Source: Patescibacteria group bacterium (lineage in GTDB: Bacteria > Patescibacteriota > Gracilibacteria > Peribacterales > Peribacteraceae). From it: a stretch of DNA of 64,000 nt. Every line of letters begins with the position of its first letter. Position 1 is the stretch's first letter. The stretch is from contig JALQTW010000002.1 in the NCBI GenBank assembly GCA_023263945.1, forward strand, positions 124,001 through 188,000, in the 5' to 3' direction. This document shows positions 35,648 to 43,600 of the stretch, piece by piece. The position numbers and the translations under genes are program-made. Below the pieces are notes generated by a model. That model had not been told where the DNA came from. It did no database searches and saw only the letters and a list, made by a program, of their open reading frames with translations.

Positions 35648-36358
35648 TCAGCCTTTCACGATCGTCCCAATCTTCTTGCCCTGTGCTGCCATCAGGAAAG
35701 CTCCTTTTTTCTCAAAATCGAAAACGATGATGGGGAGGTTCTGCTCACGGCACAGGCTGAATGCCGCCTGATCCATCACTTGAAGATTTTTCTCAATCGC
35801 CTCCTGGAACGTAAGGGTGTCATACTTCTTAGCCTTCTTATTTTTCTGTGGATCACTGTCGTAAATACCATCGACCGTGGATGCCTTTAAGATAACATCA
35901 CATTCCAGTTCCAATGCACGCAGTGCCGCGGCCGAATCTGTCGTAAAATACGGATTTCCCGTTCCTCCGGCACAAATGACGATCCTTCCTTTCTCTAGAT
36001 GCCGTTCAGCACGGCGACGCACGTAAGGTTCTGCGAGTTGTGGAACATTAATGGCCGAACACACGCGTGTTGCCGACCCCAAACCTTCCAGTGCCGACTG
36101 CAGTGCAACGGAGTTCATAATGGTCGCAAGCATACCCATGGCATCACTTGCTGTGCGTTCGATGCCGCTATCCTGCGTATCGCGGTACCGCCAGATATTG
36201 CCTGCACCCACAACAACAATTGTTTGCACGCCAAGTTTTGCAACATCACGAATTTGAGCCGCAATGTGATGGAGTTTTTTGTAATCAAAATCCGCTCCGT
36301 TGCTCCCTGCAAAAGCTTCACCAGAAATCTTGAGGAGAACTCGCTTATACGGTTTCAT
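35648..36358 (-). CDS. pyrH: UMP kinase
   Basis: 236 residues from ATG 36358 (MKPYKRVLLKISGEAFAG). Amino-acid-kinase fold with VLLKISGEAF, VVVGAGNIWRY, ICAGGTGNPYFTTDSAAALR and KASTVDGIYDSDP, all typical of bacterial PyrH. It phosphorylates UMP to UDP. The start overlaps the end of the upstream membrane-protein gene by 14 bases, so translation may be coupled. The longer frame to 36442 lies in that gene and is rejected. Confidence 0.97.
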   Translation of the reverse strand: MKPYKRVLLKISGEAFAGSNGADFDYKKLHHIAAQIRDVAKLGVQTIVVVGAGNIWRYRDTQDSGIERTASDAMGMLATIMNSVALQSALEGLGSATRVCSAINVPQLAEPYVRRRAERHLEKGRIVICAGGTGNPYFTTDSAAALRALELECDVILKASTVDGIYDSDPQKNKKAKKYDTLTFQEAIEKNLQVMDQAAFSLCREQNLPIIVFDFEKKGAFLMAAQGKKIGTIVKG

Positions 36359-36797
36359 GAGGAGAAGGGGTAGTGGATGAGGAAGATGAATCGGACTTCT
36401 TGGTTGTATGCACAAACGCATGAAAGGCATTTTTACAGGCACGCCAACAGAGTTTGCATGCTTCCGTAAGCGTCATCTCTCCTTTTGCGAGAGCGCCAAT
36501 GACCGGTACATCGTAGTAATGGCCCTGAATGGCATTTAAAAATCCTATGACCATGCCGACGAGCACAATGAGTTCTAAAAGGTGGCCGATCACCGGAATG
36601 AACCAGAGCGGAATGCTGACAAGAAAGAGTACAATCCCCTGCTTACTGTGATACTGAATAAATGGTGAATCCTTTCTCGTCATATAAATAGGGATGGAGA
36701 GGATCCACAAATAGCCAACCGCCGCCATATCCTTATTTTTACGAATATCATCCTCACGATTTTGAGGAGGCTGTAGCGTGCGATCATCCGGTGTCAT
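36345..36797 (-). CDS. Small membrane protein (DUF4870-like)
   Basis: 150 residues. Segments AAVGYLWILSIPIYMT, SKQGIVLFLVSIPLWFIPVIG and a third membrane helix follow the pattern of DUF4870/Tic20-like small membrane proteins, including the FIQYHSKQG stretch between helices. A Ser/Thr tail ends the protein. Function unknown. I prefer ATG 36797 because TACAAT (36810-36805) ends 7 bases before it; an ATG at 36806 would start inside the -10. The frame to 36917 reads through tRNA-Arg. Confidence 0.8.
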   Translation of the reverse strand: MTPDDRTLQPPQNREDDIRKNKDMAAVGYLWILSIPIYMTRKDSPFIQYHSKQGIVLFLVSIPLWFIPVIGHLLELIVLVGMVIGFLNAIQGHYYDVPVIGALAKGEMTLTEACKLCWRACKNAFHAFVHTTKKSDSSSSSTTPSPHETV

Positions 36798-36856
36798 CTT
36801 TGCCATTGTACAAGAAAAAGGAAGCATGTGCCAGAGCGCTTTATAATGCAAACGAA

Positions 36857-36932
36857 TGGTGCTCCGGACAGGAGTCGAACCTGTGACCTCGACCTTAGAA
36901 GGGTCTTGCTCTTCCAACTGAGCTACCGGAGC
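36857..36932 (-). tRNA. tRNA-Arg (TCT)
   Basis: 76 bases with encoded CCA. Acceptor GCTCCGG/CCGGAGC, D-arm GCTC/GAGC, anticodon loop CTTCTAA (anticodon UCU, reads AGA), T-stem ACAGG/CCTGT. Confidence 0.93.
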
Positions 36933-36966
36933 ACATAAAGAGCTTATCCTGTTTGGAGGAGAGCTT

Positions 36967-38940
36967 CTAGAGAGTTCGCTTACCCCTTATTTTTCTCCTC
37001 ACATATCCAATGCCCGCTGCAGCTCCGGTTGCAATCAGAATGACAAGACCAGGTCCCGTCTGTGTCTGCGTTGCCGGAGGAATCGACGCTGGAAGGATGG
37101 TTCCTTCCCAGGGGTTTCCTGATGTATAGCCACCTGCAATCTCCCCAGCATTGTAGCCTCTCCACTGATTTCTGACTTCTGCCTTCTGACTACTTCTGTC
37201 TTGTAACATCTGACTTCTTTCTTCAGACCTCTCACTACTCATCGCTGCAGGATTCAAAGAACTTTGTGGCAATGCACGATCGAAAAGGCAAAAACCCGAG
37301 CAACCATCGTAGGATGCATTGTTGCCATCATCACATTGCTCGGTAGCATCTACAATTCCATCACCGCAAAAGGGCGCTACACACGTTGGCCTACAGGCGG
37401 ATGGCACAAAGGCATTTGCGGAGCCAGCATCACATTGTTCGTTACGACCTGGCTGAATAATGCCATCACCGCAAAATCCGCCCTTCCTAAACGTAAACAT
37501 ACAGGAATTTCCGCAAAGATCGGCATCAATCGTGTTTCCATCATCACACTGTTCTGAGGAATCGAGAATGCGATCGCCACATCTCGGCCGACTGCAATTC
37601 GTACGACAACTATTTGGAGCATCTTTATTGATAACACCATCATCGCATTCCTCCTGGTGCTCCATGATGCCATTCCCACACACAACGGATGGCAGGCGCT
37701 CCGTCTTGCCACTCACAGATGGCATCCTCGCTTTGGTGGGAGGTACATCAGGAATCGAGGGTGAGGATGTATCAGCATGATACACAAATGCAGGTGATGA
37801 TGGGACTTGTGAAGAAAACGAAGATGAAGAGACGGAGACTAATGGTGCAGAGAGGTTCCATGGTGAATAGGTATTCTGATACTGCTGCATGTCCTCCACA
37901 ACACTAGGGGAAGAAAAAGCGACATTCCATTGAAGAGAGCTTACTGAAGAATACGTGGTAACGGTTGAAAGCGAGGACTGCGAAAAAACAAATGCAACGG
38001 ACGAGTTTGACGATGCAACAGTAGAGGAGACGGAGGAATCATAGGATGAAAATGAAGCAGAAGATGAAAAAGAAGAGGAGGAAGGCGAAGAAAATGATGA
38101 AGCGGAGGAAGACGAGATCAATGAGGATAGTGATGAGGAAGGAGTAGATGCTGAAGAAACAGAGGAGAGGGAAAAGGAAATCGAAGAAGTCGAGGAAATT
38201 GAAGAAAGAGAAACAATGGAAAAGGAAGAAGAGACAGAGGAAGATGAAGAGTACGAGGAGGAGGAGGAGGAGGAGGAGGCAGATGAAGCAGAGACAACTG
38301 AGGAAAAAGATGAAGAAGAGGGAGTCGAGGACGAAGAAAAGGGAATAGAAGAAGTGGATGACCAAAGAGAGGAAAGACTGCTCACTGTAGAGGAATCGGA
38401 AGAAGAACTGTACGATGAAGATGCACTACTATCAGTGCATGTTCCTAATTCTTCGCACGAAAACGTACACTGGGAATTGCGACATGAAAGAGGAAGAACC
38501 CATTTGCATGTGATGTCGAATTCATCTCCATACCATGCATCGCAAATGCAAAGATCAGGCATTTGTTGGGAGATTGTTTCTGTACAATCGCACGAAAGAG
38601 AATCGAAATCACATTCGATGTCATCCTCTGTTCCTTGGGTTCCATCGGGTCCAAATGGATCGCATGAAGGATCACATGAAGCACATTGCGAAGGGTAGGC
38701 GGTACAGGACGTAGGATCGGCGCAATCAACACAGGACGTACTACCGCACGTATCTTCAAATGCCAGTGCTGTTCCACGGACAAGTTCCTCATCGCTGCAG
38801 CAGCGCCCTCCTGGCGGTGGACAGGACGTCACTTGGCCACGGAACATCGTTGATGTCGAAAAAAAACGCAACGTTATTGCGACGCACAAGGCAAGAAGCA
38901 CAAACGTCACGATAATCCATCGTTGGTTCTTCCAAGACAT
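36967..38940 (-). CDS. Ser-rich, disulfide-repeat surface protein (paralogue 1)
   Basis: 657 residues from ATG 38940. Order: N-terminal signal anchor (RWIIVTFVLLALCVAITLRF), Cys-rich domain (about 40-165), about 190 residues of nearly pure Ser with aromatic and Val interruptions, a linker, then four Myxo_disulph/DUF4215-like units (CGDRILDSSEQCDDGNT, CGDGIVDATEQCDDGNN), a short heptamer-encoded linker, the Gly-rich NAGEIAGGYTSGNPW and the C-terminal signal TQTGPGLVILIATGAAAGIG plus Arg-rich tail. The Ser stretch is a natural O-glycosylation target. TATACT (38952-38947) ends 6 bases before the start. Role inferred: glycosylated cell-surface protein. Confidence 0.9.
   Translation of the reverse strand: MSWKNQRWIIVTFVLLALCVAITLRFFSTSTMFRGQVTSCPPPGGRCCSDEELVRGTALAFEDTCGSTSCVDCADPTSCTAYPSQCASCDPSCDPFGPDGTQGTEDDIECDFDSLSCDCTETISQQMPDLCICDAWYGDEFDITCKWVLPLSCRNSQCTFSCEELGTCTDSSASSSYSSSSDSSTVSSLSSLWSSTSSIPFSSSSTPSSSSFSSVVSASSASSSSSSSSYSSSSSVSSSFSIVSLSSISSTSSISFSLSSVSSASTPSSSLSSLISSSSASSFSSPSSSSFSSSASFSSYDSSVSSTVASSNSSVAFVFSQSSLSTVTTYSSVSSLQWNVAFSSPSVVEDMQQYQNTYSPWNLSAPLVSVSSSSFSSQVPSSPAFVYHADTSSPSIPDVPPTKARMPSVSGKTERLPSVVCGNGIMEHQEECDDGVINKDAPNSCRTNCSRPRCGDRILDSSEQCDDGNTIDADLCGNSCMFTFRKGGFCGDGIIQPGRNEQCDAGSANAFVPSACRPTCVAPFCGDGIVDATEQCDDGNNASYDGCSGFCLFDRALPQSSLNPAAMSSERSEERSQMLQDRSSQKAEVRNQWRGYNAGEIAGGYTSGNPWEGTILPASIPPATQTQTGPGLVILIATGAAAGIGYVRRKIRGKRTL
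37155..37250. repeat. In-frame heptamer run before the C-terminal module
   Basis: TGATTTC/TGACTTC/TGCCTTC/TGACTAC words at 7-base steps. On the coding strand they encode MSSERSEERSQMLQDRSSQK. Comparable runs occupy the same place in the paralogues at 48205-48275 and 50630-50690. Confidence 0.7.
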
Positions 38941-38946
38941 GGAGGA

Positions 38947-38985
38947 AGTATACACAAAAAAACAGGCACCCAAGCCGGGTGCCTG
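38947..38985 (-). terminator. Terminator overlapping the next gene's promoter region
   Basis: On the minus strand CAGGCACCC-GGCTT-GGGTGCCTG (38985-38963), a perfect 9-base stem, then seven T (38962-38956). Three bases later comes TATACT (38952-38947), the -10 box of the next gene. The terminator ends the upstream gene (39007-40023) and its stem lies where the next promoter's -35 region should be. Confidence 0.9.
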
Positions 38986-39006
38986 CTTCTCACAAAGAAG
39001 GATGTC

Positions 39007-40023
39007 TTATTTTTGCTGCTTACTAACACATTCCTTTACATCCTCTGTCATGGTCCATCCGCATGTTCCGTTGCTTTGCACTTCACACTTTGCTCCATTA
39101 TAGCAAAGGATCTTGTTCATATCGGTTGCACGACATGGCATTCCCATAGCAGGTTGATCAGCTGGAACGCAGTAGAGGCCACAGCCATCAACACGACATG
39201 CTTGTTTTGAGGTAGAAGAAGATGACGCACTTGAGGAAGACTTCTCACACTCAAGCTTCCCACAGGAAAGAGTACATCTATTATCCTGAAGAATCACTGG
39301 GCAGGTATGATCATCAACGTAACGACATCCCGGAGGGGGTGCAGCGCAGACAGGTACAAGACATCCTGCAGTACTCCTTGAACACTTCGAACTGTGCTGA
39401 GAAGAAGATGAACTTGAAGATCGAGGACATTCCTTGAATTCACATTTACGCTTAGGATCGCGTGAAACATACGAGCCATCGGGGCACTTTTGCACATCGT
39501 CGGAACATGCATCTGTTGTATCACCTTTGCACTCTTTAAACCGGCAATCATGATCTGGATCGCGCGAAGCAACAGAACCGTCTGCGCATTGCTTTACATC
39601 GGCCGGACAGACCTTCCCCATGCCGCTTTCTCCCTTTTGCTTTCGAAGGCATGCCACACGCTCTTCACCATGTGTATTCTCACACTCCTTAAGGAATGTC
39701 TCCACTTCACGACGCAAATTCCGTCTTGTTGTTTCATCCAAGCCGCCAATCTTCTCTTTCACTTTTTCAAGAACATTCTTCATCTTACTCAAAATACGCT
39801 GGCCACGCGTTGCAGTGTGTGCTTTGCGAAGACATGCGGCTTTGTATCTTCCTTCAAGGTTTGCGCATGGTCCGCTCTTTACACTGCTTGATGAAGAACT
39901 TGTTGTTGATACGCTCGATGACGATGAAGACGATGACGAAGTATTATTTTCTTCTGCAAGAGAAAATGCGGGAAGAAGCATGGCTGCGCCAACAACAAGC
40001 GCCGTTGCGAGATGTTTTCTCAT
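39007..40023 (-). CDS. Secreted Cys-rich protein with Ser linkers
   Basis: 338 residues from ATG 40023. Signal peptide (MRKHLATALVVGAAMLLPAF, cleavage near SLA-EE). Then poly-Ser; a charged helical domain with Cys (ANLEGRYKAACLRKAHTATR to EERVACLRKQKG); two similar CPADVKQCADGS / CSDDVQKCPDGS units with RDPxxxCxFKEC; a domain with PVCAAPPPGCRYVDD; and a final Cys-rich domain. No C-terminal membrane segment, so it is probably released or held by others. It has its own terminator. The RDPxxxCxFKEC repeats resemble short metal- or protease-inhibitor-like knots, but I cannot name them. Confidence 0.85.
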   Translation of the reverse strand: MRKHLATALVVGAAMLLPAFSLAEENNTSSSSSSSSSVSTTSSSSSSVKSGPCANLEGRYKAACLRKAHTATRGQRILSKMKNVLEKVKEKIGGLDETTRRNLRREVETFLKECENTHGEERVACLRKQKGESGMGKVCPADVKQCADGSVASRDPDHDCRFKECKGDTTDACSDDVQKCPDGSYVSRDPKRKCEFKECPRSSSSSSSQHSSKCSRSTAGCLVPVCAAPPPGCRYVDDHTCPVILQDNRCTLSCGKLECEKSSSSASSSSTSKQACRVDGCGLYCVPADQPAMGMPCRATDMNKILCYNGAKCEVQSNGTCGWTMTEDVKECVSKQQK

Positions 40024-40076
40024 AAAAAAGAGGGGGAATACGAAAAGAATACGATGGGAAGTGGTTTGGAGCAAGG

Positions 40077-40145
40077 GGGAAGAAAAAGTTTGAATAGTTG
40101 AGTGGTTTTTGGTTTTTTTAACTTCTTTTGCCCTTGGTACTTGGA
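40077..40145. repeat. Short heptamer-like region between surface genes
   Basis: CCAAGTA/CCAAGGG/CAAAAGA and AAAAAAC/CAAAAAC/CACTCAA words at about 7-base steps on the minus strand. The pattern is weaker than at the other sites and no clear second arm is seen. Confidence 0.4.
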
Positions 40146-40147
40146 CC

Positions 40148-43100
40148 CTATCTCCGCCTCCTCACATACCCAATCCCCGCAGCAGCACCCGTTGCAATCA
40201 AGATGGCAAGACCCGGTCCTGTTTGCGTGGATGCGGCATGGCGAGTACCAGAACGCGGTCCTGCGAGGAAGAGGTGGCGCACAGGGTCATACGCATACCA
40301 TGCACCGGAGAGAGGATCGAATCCTATACAATGACCAGATTGATCGCATGAATAACGGATTCCGGTGACAGGATCAATGCCATTGAGCCACCGATGGTTC
40401 AGAACATCGTACGGGTACCATTTTCCCGTTGCAGCATCAAAGGCATAGCAGAGTCCTGTACCTTCTTCACAATAATAGGACAGGCCCGTCACAGGATCTG
40501 TATGAAAGTCTTTTTCTCCTGTACTGCTTGCTGCAATTGGGAAACTGGAAACGTGAGAGGCTGACGAACGTTCTTCACTACTACAAAACGATGAGCATCC
40601 ATCGTGGTCTCTCCTGTTACCATCGTCACAGGATTCATTCAGATCACGAATGCCATCACCACAGGAAGGAAGTAGGCATGAGAAACGACACGCAGACGGT
40701 GCATTGCCATTTGCAGTTCCGTTATCGCATTGCTCACCACGCGCAGTCTGCACAAGACCGTCGCCGCAGGAATTCAATCCATCTTTATCTTGTAAGGTTT
40801 CTATAGAACATGTCTGTGAGCATGCGTCATTGTTCGCGGTGTTTCCGTCGTCACATTGCTCTGCACTGTCTTTCAATCCATCACCACAGCGAGGATTTGC
40901 GCAATCAAGCCGACACCGGTCAGCTACGTTGGCATTCTGACTTCCCGTATCACATTGTTCCGGCGCTTGCAGAATACCGTCTCCACAACGAGGAGTAGGG
41001 GGTGTCATACTCGACTGTGCAACAGAGCTTGCTATTGGGAGCTCTAAGAAGCATTCCCCAGAGCATCCATCACCAGCAACTTGGTTTCCATCGTCACATT
41101 GCTCACCTGCTTCCAGTAATGCATTTCCACACGTTGGATTAGATACAACAATCGTTTTCCGTGTGCATTCTGCTGCACAATGGATACCGCCCGACGCACC
41201 TTCATCACACTCTTCGTTGTCATCCCAAATGCGATCCCCACACCGTGGGTTCTTGCAGTTTGTTCTACATTGATTGCGTGAATCTGCATTAAAACGTCCA
41301 TTGTCACACTGTTCATAGGACTGATTCACTTCCCCATCGCCACAGAACGCAATAGGTGAAAGGGAAGACCTAGACGACGATGAAGACTTCGATGATGAAG
41401 AAGATCTGCTACTGGAAGATGAAGGCACAACAGACGAACTGGATGACGTTGCCTGTGATGACGAAGAAGATGAGAGGGATGACGAAGAGTGCGAAGAAAC
41501 CGAGGAGTACGACGATGACGAGGAACTTGATGAAGAAGGGATCGACGAAGTGGAACTTGAAGATGATGAACTCGTTGCGATGCTGGATGAAGAAAAGGAG
41601 CTTAAAGAGCTACTCGTAGACGATGAAGAGGAAGACGATGAGCTTGTTGCAGAGCTCGTAGAAGAAGAAGAAGAAGAAGACGGAGGCAAGCTTGATGAGG
41701 AAGATGAGCTCGATGGCGTGCTGGATGACGAAGAAACGGAGGAAGACGATAGTGGAACAGTCACCTGATCGATCGCAATCCAAAAAGGATTCAGAGGAGG
41801 ATTCAGGTCCGCAACAACATTCTCGATATTCGATCCATCCAGATTCAGACGTTGAATACTATGATGAAAGAGATTCGCAACGTAGATTTTCCTATGCTGA
41901 AGATCCAACGACAAGCCGCCTAGATATCCTTGCGCCATATTTGTGATAATGGAGGGCGATCCTCCCACCTGCATTGCACGAATTTCGGCTGGTCCGGATG
42001 ATTCATCGAGTGCGAAGCTTTCTACCCAATAGAGCGTGTTTGTAGGAACATCGATCGCTAGCGCATACGGCGCCAGTGTTGTTGTATGAATGATTTCACT
42101 GCCAGAACCGTCAAGATTGCTCCGGAAGATTTTTTTCTGCGATGGATCGGACCAATAGACATATCCGCGGGAAATATCGAGTGCGATACCGAACGGGTAG
42201 GCCGGTTGCACGAGGGGAAGGTCGATCATGTTGCTTCCTGTGAAGCTGGCACGGCGAATACGTCCTTTGCTTGGTTCCGTCCAATAAATCATCTTGTGAA
42301 CGGGGTCGATATCGATGGCGTTTGGCGCAGAAAGGCCAGAGCGCACCGTTGCAAATCCTGTCTTGTCCGTTTTTCCTTTGAGGATCTTCTCGCCTCCTGC
42401 AATGTCATCAAGCCATGTGAGCGTTTGCGTCTTTTGGTCTAAGGAAATACCCAAAAAATTTCCCGTACCAACCGTATGGATGCTGTGAATTGCCGCAATT
42501 CCTTCGTCTGCATACCACACACGGTTTGTATGCTCCGTCCAGAAGACGCGCATCGTCCTGTTTGCATGTGAAGACGATGAGGATCCACATCCGCTTGTGA
42601 CGCGTTTCTCACATTCGTAGAGCACGTTACAAACATAAGAAATTGTTGATTGGTTTACGCAAGCGGGAGACGGACAGTCAAGGTCACTCCTACAGTAGAT
42701 GATATCTATGGAACGGCTGGATGAAGAGGAAGAAAACGAAGAGGACGATACACTGCTACTGGACGATAAGGAGCTTGAACTACTGGAAGAGCTGGATGGA
42801 GATGATGAAGAGCTGCTTGATGATGAGGATGATGATGATCTTGGTGGATCACTTGAACTTGAGGAAGAGGAAGAAGAGGAGGAAACGGACGAAGAACTTT
42901 GCGGAGCGGACGATGATGACCAATTAGGACAATTCCCATGAGGCGTCCCAACGCATGTTTCTTCCTGACATGCATACGTGGGGCAGCACCCTATCGGTTC
43001 ACCAAACTCATCAACGGCGCAGTCAGGCTGTACACAGGGATTGGATGCAGAACACATCGAGCCTTGCTCCTGGCAACTGTTGCATCGGCTTACGCATTCC

Positions 43101-43495
43101 GTAACCTGTTCCGCATTGGGAACAGGAATGGGCCTACAGCAGTTAGCACATCCTGTCACAACATCCGGCGCAGGATTGTGACACTTGCTGATGCACGCAT
43201 CGCGTCCACCTGCAATGCAGGCATTTCCCGCTTGCATACAAAGCTGTAAGTTCGTCATGGGTGTTGTTGCGGGGCAAGAAGACCCCGGCGGACACGTCAT
43301 GATGCTTCCCTGACCCGTACATTCTGGATCTTGCGAAGGACACGGCACACTGCCGCATAGCCCTGCGCGGTTTCCAAGAGCAAGGTTGCAATTACGCGAT
43401 ATACATGCAACATCATTTGTTGAGCACAAGCACGCAGAAAGCATCATGCTTGCGAAGACAATACAGACCCAACGAAGAAGAGGGCGATGCGCCAC
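40148..43495 (-). CDS. Surface lipoprotein with YWTD beta-propeller, Ser linkers and disulfide repeats
   Basis: 1115 residues, GTG start. Lipobox LSAC (Cys about 22), Cys-rich N-terminal region, poly-Ser, then about residues 315-575 of LDL-receptor class B-like repeats: DPVHKMIYWTEPSKGRIRRA, ISRGYVYWSDPSQKKIFRSN, VPTNTLYWVESF, QHRKIYVANLFHHSIQRLN, forming a six-bladed propeller. A second poly-Ser linker and about seven Myxo_disulph-type units follow. Near the end are two DPVTGxxYxC...FDxxxGxWYxYD units, then TQTGPGLAILIATGAAAGIG and RRRR. It carries both an N-terminal lipid site and a C-terminal membrane segment. Ligand binding at the surface is inferred. Confidence 0.9.
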   Translation of the reverse strand: MAHRPLLRWVCIVFASMMLSACLCSTNDVACISRNCNLALGNRAGLCGSVPCPSQDPECTGQGSIMTCPPGSSCPATTPMTNLQLCMQAGNACIAGGRDACISKCHNPAPDVVTGCANCCRPIPVPNAEQVTECVSRCNSCQEQGSMCSASNPCVQPDCAVDEFGEPIGCCPTYACQEETCVGTPHGNCPNWSSSSAPQSSSSVSSSSSSSSSSSDPPRSSSSSSSSSSSSSPSSSSSSSSSLSSSSSVSSSSFSSSSSSRSIDIIYCRSDLDCPSPACVNQSTISYVCNVLYECEKRVTSGCGSSSSSHANRTMRVFWTEHTNRVWYADEGIAAIHSIHTVGTGNFLGISLDQKTQTLTWLDDIAGGEKILKGKTDKTGFATVRSGLSAPNAIDIDPVHKMIYWTEPSKGRIRRASFTGSNMIDLPLVQPAYPFGIALDISRGYVYWSDPSQKKIFRSNLDGSGSEIIHTTTLAPYALAIDVPTNTLYWVESFALDESSGPAEIRAMQVGGSPSIITNMAQGYLGGLSLDLQHRKIYVANLFHHSIQRLNLDGSNIENVVADLNPPLNPFWIAIDQVTVPLSSSSVSSSSSTPSSSSSSSSLPPSSSSSSSTSSATSSSSSSSSSTSSSLSSFSSSSIATSSSSSSSTSSIPSSSSSSSSSYSSVSSHSSSSLSSSSSSQATSSSSSVVPSSSSSRSSSSSKSSSSSRSSLSPIAFCGDGEVNQSYEQCDNGRFNADSRNQCRTNCKNPRCGDRIWDDNEECDEGASGGIHCAAECTRKTIVVSNPTCGNALLEAGEQCDDGNQVAGDGCSGECFLELPIASSVAQSSMTPPTPRCGDGILQAPEQCDTGSQNANVADRCRLDCANPRCGDGLKDSAEQCDDGNTANNDACSQTCSIETLQDKDGLNSCGDGLVQTARGEQCDNGTANGNAPSACRFSCLLPSCGDGIRDLNESCDDGNRRDHDGCSSFCSSEERSSASHVSSFPIAASSTGEKDFHTDPVTGLSYYCEEGTGLCYAFDAATGKWYPYDVLNHRWLNGIDPVTGIRYSCDQSGHCIGFDPLSGAWYAYDPVRHLFLAGPRSGTRHAASTQTGPGLAILIATGAAAGIGYVRRRR

Positions 43496-43600
43496 GTTGG
43501 AAGGAATGCTATCAGAAACAAGGTGTCCACAACAGAAAAAGTATCAGGGTTGATATATTCAAAAAATGAGAAAACGAACAGACTATCTACCAGCTATCAG

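Noticed and set aside
36345..36917. 190-codon version of the small membrane protein
   Set aside because: The extension reads through tRNA-Arg; TACAAT and its spacing support ATG 36797.
41380..41770. Acidic Met/Lys/Glu-rich plus-strand frames (also 38148-38698, 44488-45033, 48823-49564, 50773-52047)
   Set aside because: They mirror poly-Ser coding tracts on the minus strand (mixed Ser codons read backwards as Asp/Glu/Met); no signal or family is seen.
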